Below, one piece after another: positions 1 through 6,336 of a stretch of 11,141 nt of DNA. The stretch is from an uncultured Bacteroides sp. (GTDB taxonomy: Bacteria; Bacteroidota; Bacteroidia; Bacteroidales; Bacteroidaceae), in NCBI GenBank assembly GCA_959606905.1, contig CAUHML010000107.1:1-11141 (forward strand). The letters are read 5' to 3'. Under the pieces are notes generated by a model, which was not told the origin of the DNA, did no database searches, and saw nothing but the letters and a program-made list of their open reading frames with translations. Each line of letters begins with the position of its first letter. Within the stretch, counting starts at the first letter, position 1. The position numbers and the translations under genes are program-made.

Positions 1-54
1 TTTATCAAGAAGTTTCTGCATCCAGTCTTTAAACTCGTAATTATCTACATACAT
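1..54 (-). CDS. Partial N-terminus, probable helix-turn-helix excision-type protein
   Basis: Only the first 18 codons lie in the window, reading MYVDNYEFKDWMQKLLDK from an ATG at 54 and running off the left edge. This acidic, aromatic start resembles the N-termini of small DNA-binding proteins (Xis2c/excisionase-like, helix-turn-helix) in CTnDOT-type Bacteroides conjugative transposons. That is recognition by eye of a short stretch, not a domain match. The context supports it: the gene lies downstream of an rteC homologue in the same direction, and RteC is known in CTnDOT to activate the excision operon. A 129-bp gap separates them, holding a dyad and a weak promoter, so the gene probably has its own RteC-dependent promoter. 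The ATG at 54 is chosen because the upstream ATG at 50 meets a stop at once. Function is inferred; the helix-turn-helix itself would lie outside the window. Confidence 0.5.
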   Translation of the reverse strand, partial: MYVDNYEFKDWMQKLLDK

Positions 55-106
55 ATTGCTTCATTTTTCAGGTTATACACTAATGATTACCAATCGATTG
101 ATGAAG

Positions 107-134
107 CAAAGTTCAGAAAAGGAAAGCAAACAAA
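107..134 (-). promoter_or_regulatory. Weak candidate promoter for the partial excision-type gene
   Basis: On the minus strand TGAACTTTG (107-115) is one base from the -7 consensus TAnnTTTG. TTTG copies at 127-130 and 131-134 could act as the -33 element, although the spacing (12 or 16 bp) is shorter than usual. A poor core promoter next to a dyad fits an activator-dependent promoter. The 5' leader would be about 45 nt. Confidence 0.35.
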
Positions 135-135
135 T

Positions 136-161
136 TACAGGGTAGTATACGCTACCCCGTA
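136..161. promoter_or_regulatory. 26-bp dyad, candidate RteC operator
   Basis: TAC-a-GGGTAG (136-145) faces CTACCC-c-GTA (152-161) across a 6-bp centre. Nine of ten arm positions pair. It lies directly upstream of the candidate -33 element of the gene at 1-54 and in the rteC-excision gene gap. CTnDOT RteC is reported to bind inverted half-sites upstream of the excision promoter; that this dyad is the equivalent site is inferred from position and symmetry only. Confidence 0.5.
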
Positions 162-183
162 TAAATTGATACTAAATACCTGA

Positions 184-799
184 TTATCTATACCCTCTAT
201 TTTCGTGTTCTTTTCGGATAAGGTTTGCCAATTCGTTAAGGAACTCCGTTAGTTTAGCTGGCTTTCGCTTGATGACATCCATATACTTTTGGTGATAATC
301 GCCCAATTTTATATTAAAGATCCATTCAAAGGCTTTACCTAAATCTGTCAGGTGAACAGGCTTACCATTCTGATATATTATTCGTTGGGAAAGAAATAAA
401 CCGTTGATAATTTCCATTATATTGATAAGGCTTGTCTTGTCTGCTAAATGGAGAGGAGAAAGAAATAGCTTATTTGTGTGTTGCTGAAATTGTTCAGGGT
501 ATTTAATACGCCATTTGACAATGCGCATTTCATTATTTAGTAATCCTATTGCTTCATCAATCAAATGCAAATAGGGCATTTTTTTCTTGCTCAAACCGTA
601 CACGATACGATTTAAGCCGATGCAAACCAAAGGAAAAATAACGCAATAAAACACTATAATCCTGTTCGTTGAAACTAAAATCAGCTAAATGTATAGCCAG
701 TTGTTCAATAGCCTCTGCCAATTCGGATGCAGAAACTTTACGTTGCGAGTATTCCGATAATAGTCGAAAAAATCTCTGTTCTAATAAATGCTTTAACAT
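184..799 (-). pseudogene. rteC: RteC-family regulator, frameshifted
   Basis: RteC is the winged-helix activator that switches on the excision operon of CTnDOT-type conjugative transposons. Here it is split over two frames. The first 73 or so codons run from an ATG at 799 (start MLKHLLEQ) to FEQEK; the rest, from MPYLHLIDEAIGLL to the stop at 184, is in the next frame. The switch falls in a run of seven A on the coding strand (T run 579-585). Removing one A gives one 204-residue protein, near the roughly 217 residues of CTnDOT RteC, so only one base is wrong. The C-terminal part contains a stretch typical of the family (SLINIMEIINGLFLSQRI, then VHLTDLGKAFEWIF). The gene starts 63 bp after the permease, in the same direction, and precedes the excision-type fragment. 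The shift could be a real mutation, a sequencing error or, less likely, +1 recoding. Family assignment is fairly secure. Confidence 0.8.
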
Positions 800-862
800 A
801 AATATAAATTAAGTGTATATAATAATTAAGTTTTTCCACATTTGCCGTTTGACGAATAAATA

Positions 863-1754
863 TCAGTTTAGTTTCTTTTGTTTTTTGCTTTGTGTTACAC
901 AAAAAACACCCGTAAACACTAACAGCGCAGATAATAGCTTTTGTATTGAGAATACATCTTGTCCAATTAGGATTGCAATCACAGAAGCTATAATAGGTTG
1001 TATATAATTGTACATGCTGACTGTAGTTGGACGAATATGTTTCAAAAACATAGGAATTAACATAAACGCTACAAACGTGGCTCCAAACAACAAGTAGAAG
1101 AGAGCATACAACTCCGTTATATTGAATGTTTCTTTATGGAAAGTAGGAACATATTGTACGCATTTGATGCAGAACGGAGCCAAGGTCAGTGCCGAAAATA
1201 GAAACATCCATTTCATTATTGTAACTGACGAATAACGTAGAGATAGCGGTTTGGATAATACCAAATAAATACAATACATCAAATTGTTGATAATCAAAAA
1301 TATCACCTCTCAAACTATTCGTGGAATTTACCGTATGTGTAGAACTGAATACAAGTAATAGACCACCGCTTAACCCCATAAAAACTCCAAATGATTTCTT
1401 CGTGGTAATCGGCTCTTTGAGTATGATGGCAGCAAGCAGTAATACAAAAATCGGTACAGTTGTGGCGATGATTGACGCATTGACGGGCGAAGAACTTTTT
1501 AGTCCTACGACAAACAGCCATTGATTAATACCAACCCCACAAAGGGCACAAACGAGAAGTGTTATCAAATCTTTCGGCAATACTTTTTCCTTTGGCATGA
1601 AAAAAGATACAAGCCAAAACATCATGCAGGCGAAAGTCGCCCGCATGATGGTGATTGCTTCCGGAGGAACATTAGATGTTAAAAGGTATTTAAAAATAGG
1701 CATACTAATGCCGAATAAAATATTGGCTGTCAATATCAGGATATGTCCTTTCAT
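863..1754 (-). pseudogene. EamA/DMT-superfamily permease, frameshifted
   Basis: A drug/metabolite transporter-type inner-membrane protein with two EamA repeats and about ten predicted membrane segments; its substrate cannot be told. Repeat 1 spans residues 5-140, including SSPVNASIIATTVPIFVLL and the following KEPIT; repeat 2 follows, with TTVSMYNYIQPIIASV near the end. The frame breaks at codon 152, in a run of five T on the coding strand (A run 1296-1300). Deleting one T joins GDI to LIINNLMYCIYLV, where the family expects such a segment, giving 296 residues, normal for EamA proteins. I start at the ATG at 1754, 8 bp after the nitroreductase stop; a TTG at 1769 would overlap that gene and add five residues. 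The pair is probably one transcript under the divergent AraC regulator. As written the gene would make about half a transporter. A homopolymer sequencing error is possible. Confidence 0.8.
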
Positions 1755-1762
1755 TTTTGAGA

Positions 1763-2392
1763 TTACCAAATATTACGATGTATTCTATCCTCTATCCGAA
1801 TTTCTTTCTGTTTGCAGATATGTGCATTCTCCGCTGCATAGCCGATGGCAAGAAAACAAGTAAACTCGTATTCTTCGGGAGCATTAACGAGGTGTTTTAC
1901 ATATTCCGGTTCGTTGCCGATGGGAATACGGAACGCACACGCCAATCCTTCTGCGGTTGCTGCCAGTAAGATGTTTTCTACTGCCGCCCATGCCGAAGCG
2001 AAATAATTGAGTGAACTTTGGTCTGTCGGGTGACATAGAGGACAATCTTTTTGTCGGAAAAACGGTAGAACAAGACAATTACTTTGCATAAGCATACGTT
2101 GTTGTTTGGGTAACGCATCAACAAACATAGCATATCCGTCTTTGTCCATTACGCCTGCGGCAGCTTCAAGTCCAGTCTGTTGAATGTTTTTGGTATTTTC
2201 TGCCACTGGCGATATAAGTCGGGCAATGTTTTCCTGCCCTCTCACGACAATGAACTCAAACTGTCGCATATGGTCGTTGGTCGGAGCTTTAAAGGCTACC
2301 GATAATACTTTTTCCAACACTTCATCCGTTACTTCCTTATCGGAAAAGTCTCGAATGGTTCTTCTTTTCTCTAATACTTGATAGAAATCCAT
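1763..2392 (-). CDS. Nitroreductase-family FMN oxidoreductase
   Basis: A cytoplasmic NAD(P)H:FMN oxidoreductase of the nitroreductase fold, expected to work as a dimer; the natural substrate is unknown (nitroaromatics, quinones or flavin). At 209 residues it is a normal length and looks intact. The N-terminal phosphate-binding motif is EKRRTIRDF (8-16), with Arg10, Arg11 and Arg14 as likely FMN contacts. APTNDHMRQFEFIVV (36-50) is the usual APSxxNxQPW-type segment in variant form. ILLAATAEGLACAFRIP (141-157) matches the late glycine-rich FMN segment. Three cysteines at 106, 117 and 120 form a local CPLC, not a family hallmark. It starts at ATG 2392 with a clear -7 box 41 bp upstream, and the permease follows after 8 bp. 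An AraC regulator is divergent, so an inducible detoxification-and-efflux pair is likely. Confidence 0.88.
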   Translation of the reverse strand: MDFYQVLEKRRTIRDFSDKEVTDEVLEKVLSVAFKAPTNDHMRQFEFIVVRGQENIARLISPVAENTKNIQQTGLEAAAGVMDKDGYAMFVDALPKQQRMLMQSNCLVLPFFRQKDCPLCHPTDQSSLNYFASAWAAVENILLAATAEGLACAFRIPIGNEPEYVKHLVNAPEEYEFTCFLAIGYAAENAHICKQKEIRIEDRIHRNIW

Positions 2393-2432
2393 AACAATAC
2401 ATTTTAATAGTTATACTTGTTGTTTTCGGCAG

Positions 2433-2440
2433 CAAAGTTA
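2433..2440 (-). promoter_or_regulatory. -7 box of the nitroreductase promoter
   Basis: TAACTTTG on the minus strand is an exact TAnnTTTG. It predicts a leader of roughly 35 nt before the ATG at 2392. No convincing TTTG -33 element lies at the usual distance, which fits dependence on an activator such as the divergent AraC protein. Confidence 0.6.
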
Positions 2441-2468
2441 TGGCTATTTATTGTTGAATATTTGTGGT

Positions 2469-2486
2469 ACAATCTTATATAATTGT
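2469..2486. promoter_or_regulatory. Short dyad ACAAT-N8-ATTGT between divergent genes
   Basis: Perfect 5-bp arms flank an AT-rich 8-bp spacer, just upstream of the -7 box of the AraC gene. A second ATTGT (2449-2453) also faces the left arm. This is a plausible autoregulatory site, but the arms are short and AraC proteins often use direct repeats, so support is weak. Confidence 0.25.
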
Positions 2487-2488
2487 CG

Positions 2489-2496
2489 TATATTTG
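2489..2496 (+). promoter_or_regulatory. -7 box of the AraC-family gene at 2521
   Basis: TATATTTG matches TAnnTTTG and lies 24 bp before the ATG. A TTTG at 2461-2464 could be the -33 element, but the 24-bp spacer is longer than the usual 19-21 bp. Confidence 0.55.
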
Positions 2497-2520
2497 CATT
2501 GAACTAATTTATATGTAATT

Positions 2521-3396
2521 ATGGAAGAAATAATTATTCCTTATGAATTGCCCGAAGTAGAAAATCACTCCTTCTTCTTTATAGACCAACGAGTTGATAC
2601 TCATATAGAAGCCAAATTGCATCAGCACGATGCATGGGAGTTATATTATGTATTACATGGATATGGAACACGGATGGCAGGTGATACGTTACAATCTTTT
2701 TCGGCAGGAGATGTGGCATTAATACCACCATCCATGCATCATTATTGGGAATATACGCCTTTATCGGCAGACAATGACGGGTGTATTCATTACTTGATGG
2801 TTGCTTTCAGCCACTCCCTTGTAGTGAGGTGCATGGAGATATTTCCCGAATTGCGAAACCGCTTAGCAGGTCTTAAATTTCCTGTTAATGCATTAAAGTA
2901 TGGATTGGAAAGTTCTCGTATCATTCGCAAAATATTATCGCAAATGAACGATATGGACGAATTGGGGCGATTATGCGAAATGTTCCGCTTATTACCTGTC
3001 ATATTCACTTCATCCGACCATACTCTTGCAGGTAAACCTATAAATATAGAGCGTGATGTAAGACGTATGCAGCAAATTTGTGCCTATGTGATGGCTCATT
3101 ATGTTCATACCATTTCTTTAGATGATATTTCCACTGAAGTGGGTATGAACCGTTCTGCGTTTTGCTCATACTTCAAACGCTGCAAAGGAATGACATTCTC
3201 ACAATTTGTTACCCTGTATCGCTTGAATACAGCTTGCGAACTTCTAAAACGCTCGCAAAAGCAGATTTCAGAAATCTGTTTTGCAGTAGGATTTAATGAT
3301 GTTCCACATTTTAATCGGATTTTAAAAAAAATAAAAGGAGTCACGCCACAAGAATACAGAAAACAAGATTGCTTAACAAAAAATATTTTAGACTGA
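2521..3396 (+). CDS. AraC-family transcriptional regulator (cupin sensor)
   Basis: A one-component DNA-binding regulator of 291 residues, typical for the family and intact. Residues 15-80 form an AraC-type cupin sensor, with KLHQHDAWELYYVLHGYG (32-49; His34, His36) and GDVALIPPSMHHYWEY (63-78). The C-terminal AraC/XylS domain covers about 176-282: helix-turn-helix one near ISLDDISTEVGMNRSAFCSY (198-217), helix-turn-helix two near QISEICFAVGFNDVPHFNRI (248-267), ending in the signature KGVTPQEYRK. It is transcribed away from the nitroreductase-permease pair across a 128-bp gap containing both promoters, the classic layout of a regulator and its target. Metal or small-molecule binding by the histidines is possible but unproven; the inducer cannot be told from sequence. 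Confidence 0.9.
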   Translation: MEEIIIPYELPEVENHSFFFIDQRVDTHIEAKLHQHDAWELYYVLHGYGTRMAGDTLQSFSAGDVALIPPSMHHYWEYTPLSADNDGCIHYLMVAFSHSLVVRCMEIFPELRNRLAGLKFPVNALKYGLESSRIIRKILSQMNDMDELGRLCEMFRLLPVIFTSSDHTLAGKPINIERDVRRMQQICAYVMAHYVHTISLDDISTEVGMNRSAFCSYFKRCKGMTFSQFVTLYRLNTACELLKRSQKQISEICFAVGFNDVPHFNRILKKIKGVTPQEYRKQDCLTKNILD

Positions 3397-3654
3397 CAAT
3401 CAATAATTACTTCATTTTGTTTTCATGAAACATTTGCGTAGAGTTAATTGAAATGTTGCAATGCCGAGTAAACTAAGGTAGATAGCACGTTGCTAAATCG
3501 TTACCCTTTTTAAAATTATTTGTTATAAAAACCTGTATTACAGTATAATAAATCAAAATGCAATAGTAGTGGCGAAAGTTAGTCCATACTTAATCTTTTG
3601 CTTTATTAGATTATATCATATGTTTTAATATTTCCAATGTGGCTAATGTGTGTT
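3397..3654. other. Convergent intergenic region
   Basis: This AT-rich gap separates the 3' ends of the AraC gene and the 278-residue gene. It holds no gene. A 6-bp inverted repeat TAATCT (3591-3596) / AGATTA (3608-3613) and a small CTGTATTACAG palindrome near 3531 are visible; neither is followed by a good T-run, so no terminator is called. Confidence 0.4.
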
Positions 3655-4491
3655 TTAGTCCATTTTGAAGGTCAAAGTCAGCTGTGGATTCTTCGGTGGA
3701 TAAAATGTTCCAATAATAATAAAAGGATTAGTACCTACATTATGAAATTTCTTGGTTGTTCCTAAGAAAAAGTATATATCTTTTTTACACCATTCTGTGA
3801 AATATTTCTGCTTCACTTTTTCACAGGCAACTTGTTCATTTCCATTAGCAGCAGCAAGGCAATTCCAATAAAGCATCCCTAATTCCCAATCTTCAATCAT
3901 GAGTTTTCGTTCTTTACCATCTTCTGATATAAACCTATATGAAAACTCATAAGGCAGTTTTTTAGCTACTTTGAATATTCTTTTAGTTTCTTCTACATCA
4001 AATAAACTCTGTTGGGCTTGATTGGCATATACAGCATCTAATTTTTGTTTATTCCATTCTCTTGAAGATTCTTCCCAAACAAAATCAACAATTCTTTGAG
4101 GTTTAAATACAGCTAATGATGTTCCGATTTGAGGATTTTTAGCTTCTTCAATAAGTTCGGCCATATTATACCGGACATGCTTCAAAACAATAGACTTTCT
4201 TTGTGCCCAGCCATTCTTTGTGTCAATTTCTCCTACTATTTTTATTTCATTATCTATATTTGCAGGACGAAAACTTTCTTTCCTAAAATCGCTTGTATTT
4301 TTAACTAAATCAAGTTCTATCCATTGCCATTTACTATATCTCTTATCATAGCTTAATTTGCGAAAAGGAATAGGATATATTCTTATCCAAGTCCCATCTT
4401 CCAAGAAACCAGCAGTGCAAACTAATTCATCATATTTTTCCGATAGAGTAGGGTATGTTTTTACAGCAATTAGAACTCGAGTTGTAGGCAT
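3655..4491 (-). CDS. Conserved-looking protein of unknown function, partner of DUF488 gene
   Basis: I recognise this only as a type of hypothetical protein often seen beside DUF488 genes; I cannot assign a domain. It has 278 residues with no signal peptide or membrane segment, so it is probably cytoplasmic. The N-terminal part (MPTTRVLIAVKTYPTLSEKY, then CTAGF at 25-29 and TWIRIYPIPFRKL at 34-46) is strand-rich, with several Trp/Tyr/Arg residues. A middle part (about 100-160) has KHVRYNM and FKPQRIVDFVW. The C-terminal part contains PYEFSYRF (180-187), MIEDWELGMLYWNC (198-211), FFLGTTKKFHNVG (241-253) and NPFIIIGTFYPPK (255-267). It starts at ATG 4491, only 3 bp after the DUF488 stop, so the two are almost certainly translated from one mRNA. 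Strong AT bias suggests recent transfer. A nucleic-acid-related or defence role is a guess from the neighbour. Confidence 0.75.
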   Translation of the reverse strand: MPTTRVLIAVKTYPTLSEKYDELVCTAGFLEDGTWIRIYPIPFRKLSYDKRYSKWQWIELDLVKNTSDFRKESFRPANIDNEIKIVGEIDTKNGWAQRKSIVLKHVRYNMAELIEEAKNPQIGTSLAVFKPQRIVDFVWEESSREWNKQKLDAVYANQAQQSLFDVEETKRIFKVAKKLPYEFSYRFISEDGKERKLMIEDWELGMLYWNCLAAANGNEQVACEKVKQKYFTEWCKKDIYFFLGTTKKFHNVGTNPFIIIGTFYPPKNPQLTLTFKMD

Positions 4492-4494
4492 GTT

Positions 4495-5394
4495 TTATAG
4501 ATGTTTAAGGGTGTAAGTTATATCAGGTAGTTGCATTAAATATTTCGCGACTCTTCCTCTGTGGCATTGTTTGTGACTTTCTTCAAAGCAAGTTAAAGCT
4601 ACACGTTTCTCTGTATCAATCAATTCCCGGACATATAAAAGATAATCCCAATTTTCTTTTAGGGTAGATTTTTCATATGACTCAAAAAGAATTTCATAAT
4701 CTTTTTGTGATTTTAAATCTTGTCTTTGTTCTGATTCTATTCCCAGTTGCGGTATATGGATATATTTTATACCTACTCCTGTACATGCTTTCTCTAATTG
4801 ACTTTTTGAAAATCCATATTTTTGACTACAGGCATTTTTACGGACATCACAGAGAATATGTACATCATTCACGAGGAGAATATTAATGTATTTTTCTAAA
4901 GAGCGTCCTTCATATCCTATAGTGAATAATTGAGGCTCTGTAAAGGTTCTTTTTTGCTTATCTATTACTGCTAATTCTTCCTCATTTAGCAAATTAATTG
5001 CTATTGTACTTTTTGTTGCGTAATAAGGATAATTGATATAAGTGTAACGGATTAACTCGTTTTGGGATAGACAACCAAATTTTTCTTTTATTTCTTTTAT
5101 AGCTTGCTGTTCAAACATATCAAGCATCATCAAATAATTATTGGGTTGACAAATTTGTATTCTACGGCCATTCTCACTTTTTATAATACTTAAGTAGCCC
5201 AATTTAGCTAATGTCATTATATCCTGATTTGCTTGGAATGAAAAACAACCATAGTAATAAGGAATAAAATCAAATGCTTTTTCCTCTTGTTTCCTTGTAA
5301 AAAGAAACAAATATTTCTGAAGCTGTTTGGCAGTCAAATGACCGTCGAATGCTTCAATCAATGCTAATAATATTTTTCTTCTATAGTATAACAT
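4495..5394 (-). CDS. Winged-helix-like / DUF488 fusion protein
   Basis: A 299-residue cytoplasmic protein with two parts. Residues 1-95 (LTAKQLQKYLFLF at 20-32, PYYYGCFSFQANQDIMTLAK at 45-64, then LGYLSI) look like a small winged-helix or Panacea (DUF4065)-like module; this is similarity by eye. Residues 156-290 are a recognisable DUF488 domain: TIGYEGRS (158-165), CDVRKNACSQKYGFSK (182-197), YIHIPQLG (211-218) and CFEESHKQCHRGRVAKYL (269-286). The Asp183-Arg185 pair, His213 and the Cys269, Cys277-His278-Arg279 cluster are the conserved DUF488 positions and could form an active or metal site. DUF488 has no settled biochemical role. It leads a two-gene unit with the 278-residue protein. ATG 5394 is the only sensible start; the next Met is about residue 89. 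The -7 box ends 4 bp before this ATG. Confidence 0.82.
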   Translation of the reverse strand: MLYYRRKILLALIEAFDGHLTAKQLQKYLFLFTRKQEEKAFDFIPYYYGCFSFQANQDIMTLAKLGYLSIIKSENGRRIQICQPNNYLMMLDMFEQQAIKEIKEKFGCLSQNELIRYTYINYPYYATKSTIAINLLNEEELAVIDKQKRTFTEPQLFTIGYEGRSLEKYINILLVNDVHILCDVRKNACSQKYGFSKSQLEKACTGVGIKYIHIPQLGIESEQRQDLKSQKDYEILFESYEKSTLKENWDYLLYVRELIDTEKRVALTCFEESHKQCHRGRVAKYLMQLPDITYTLKHL

Positions 5395-5398
5395 ATTG

Positions 5399-5406
5399 CA
5401 AAAGTA
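5399..5406 (-). promoter_or_regulatory. -7 box almost touching the DUF488 start codon
   Basis: TACTTTTG on the minus strand matches TAnnTTTG and is followed by CAAT and then the ATG at 5394. If used, transcription would start at or next to the start codon, giving a leaderless or near-leaderless mRNA. No TTTG -33 element is visible at the normal distance. Confidence 0.45.
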
Positions 5407-5471
5407 AGAAAACTCTCTGCATTTTCATGTTAAATATGGCTCTTTTATTTTATTACTCTATAATAAACACC

Positions 5472-5479
5472 TATCTTTG
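5472..5479 (+). promoter_or_regulatory. -7-like box facing the gene remnant
   Basis: TATCTTTG matches TAnnTTTG on the plus strand. No TTTG -33 element was found. A transcript from here would run about 200 nt to the terminator at 5646-5681. It may be a chance match in AT-rich DNA. Confidence 0.3.
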
Positions 5480-5570
5480 CACCAACTCAAACAACCACCG
5501 CACTACCAAGCAATCCAAAGAATTGCACGCGTGGGGTTATTAGTGGGAGAAAGAATTAAGAGTTTGCTAA

Positions 5571-5645
5571 GATATTGAGTATGTGAAGGATAAAACTAAA
5601 GTTCATCTTCCGTACGCACCGCTTCTCAAGAAAGCAAAAAATTAG
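5571..5645 (+). pseudogene. 3' end remnant of an unidentified gene
   Basis: One plus-strand frame reads DIEYVKDKTK then VHLPYAPLLKKAKN, then TAG at 5643-5645, with an intrinsic terminator starting at the next base. Composition and the lysine-rich tail look like a real protein C-terminus. Upstream in the same frame (about 5520-5570) it reads HAWGY, stop, WEKELRVC, stop. The two stops are TAG and TAA where CAG and CAA would give Gln, so this may be a decayed longer gene. I do not recognise the family. Confidence 0.35.
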
Positions 5646-5681
5646 AAAAAGCTCTGATTCTTAATAGAATTAGAGCTTTTT
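5646..5681. terminator. Bidirectional intrinsic terminator
   Basis: AAAAAGCTCTGATTC (5646-5660) pairs with GAATTAGAGCTTTTT (5667-5681) around the loop TTAATA, with one G-U pair. An A-run on one side and a T-run on the other let it act on either strand. It follows directly on the gene remnant and also faces any leftward transcript. Confidence 0.85.
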
Positions 5682-5708
5682 TATTTGTTTGAGGTGAAGC
5701 AGAATATA

Positions 5709-5856
5709 GCGTTTCTGAGAAGTATGCCAGGTGCAAATTCAGGATCCTTTTAGGGTCAAGTGAAAAAGCACCTGAAACGCATTATAATCGGAATAGTCCG
5801 AGATAACGGATGGGCTGACTTTTACCCCTTGCCGGAAAGCGTAAGAGGCTATTCCG
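5709..5856. ncRNA. Multi-stem structured segment, candidate RNA or DNA element
   Basis: Two nested domains are visible. Domain A: GCGTTT (5709-5714) pairs with AAACGC (5775-5780), continued after a 13-nt bulge by CAGGTGC (5728-5734) with GCACCTG (5768-5774), enclosing GATCC (5743-5747) with GGGTC (5753-5757; one G-U). Domain B: CGGAATAG (5789-5796) pairs with CTATTCCG (5849-5856), enclosing TCCG (5797-5800) with CGGA (5807-5810) and weaker GGG/CCC and CTT/AAG pairings. No family (riboswitch, 6S, RNase P, tmRNA) is recognised. The strand is undecided. It could also be a DNA-level recombination end. Confidence 0.4.
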
Positions 5857-5953
5857 AAAAGAGGAAACCTGCCTGACTTTTCTGACTTCAGATAGAATCT
5901 TTTTATTCCCAACACTCATAACAATTCATTTTCTGCTGCTTACCAAAACAATA

Positions 5954-5983
5954 TCGTCCCGATGTTTCACAACACCGGGACGA
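5954..5983. repeat. GC-rich hairpin, possible terminator
   Basis: TCGTCCCG (5954-5961) pairs with CGGGACGA (5976-5983), continued after one A/C mismatch by TGTT/AACA around the loop TCAC. This gives 12 pairs. On the minus strand it is followed by ATATTGTTTT; on the plus strand only by a distant T5. A leftward terminator is possible. Confidence 0.55.
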
Positions 5984-6123
5984 CACTACAACATTTTTAC
6001 GAGAACACTATCTCTTAAACATTATCAATACTAACTTTACACAACTATAAGCTTGGAATAATTCAGTTAGTCTACATCTTAGGACATAAAATTCCGAACA
6101 AATGCTGTGCCAAAATTAGAATT

Positions 6124-6160
6124 ACAAGATAGAAAACTAAATATCAACAAGATAGAAAAC
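6124..6160 (+). repeat. 14-bp direct repeat, two copies plus a partial third
   Basis: ACAAGATAGAAAAC occurs at 6124-6137 and 6147-6160, 23 bp apart start to start. A partial copy, AAGATAGAAA-C, lies at 6338-6347, outside the inverted-repeat element. Iteron-like protein binding sites are possible, but two copies are thin evidence. Confidence 0.5.
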
Positions 6161-6184
6161 GATAGTCTTTCATCTTAATGTGGA

Positions 6185-6260
6185 ATTGTGGAATATTAAT
6201 GTGGAATTATAGCATAATTTTCCACAATAGCGCAAAAGCCATCAGTATTATATAACTGAT
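6185..6260. repeat. Two inverted repeats inside the MITE-like element
   Basis: ATTGTGGAA (6185-6193) pairs with TTCCACAAT (6220-6228), and ATCAGT (6241-6246) with ACTGAT (6255-6260). The first loop contains a second copy of TTAATGTGGAATT (6176 and 6196). Together with the outer arms the element can fold into a branched hairpin. Confidence 0.6.
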
Positions 6261-6328
6261 ATTAAACCACTTATCTTTTTATACCATTTTTGGCACAGCC
6301 TTTGTTATACTATCATTGAAACCTACAG

Positions 6329-6336
6329 TAGATTTG
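6329..6336 (+). promoter_or_regulatory. -7-like box for a possible small RNA
   Basis: TAGATTTG matches TAnnTTTG. A TTTG at 6301-6304, within the right end of the inverted-repeat element, lies 24 bp upstream, longer than ideal. A transcript would reach the terminator at 6434-6468 after about 125 nt. Confidence 0.35.

Larger units (their letters stand above)
6097..6306. mobile_element. MITE-like 210-bp inverted-repeat element
   Basis: The ends are AACAAA-T-GCTGTGCCAAAA (6097-6115) and the reverse complement of AACAAA-G-GCTGTGCCAAAA (6288-6306), 18 of 19 identical. The match continues inward without gaps at a lower level: AAGATA and AATATCA fall at the same distance from both ends, about 37 of 50 positions in all. 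The interior is AT-rich, has no reading frame, and contains direct and inverted repeats. This is the form of a non-autonomous element mobilised by an IS transposase. GGCTGTGCCAAAA-type ends look IS-like, but the family is not fixed. No target-site duplication is visible, so it may be old. Confidence 0.55.

Noticed and set aside
2488..2497. GTATATTTGC fits the CTnDOT-type attachment core GTANNTTTGC
   Set aside because: The motif overlaps the TAnnTTTG promoter consensus, and this copy is well placed as the AraC promoter; no junction is seen.
5450..5560. tRNA or other known small RNA gene in the gap
   Set aside because: No cloverleaf, T-loop motif or CCA-type end can be drawn.
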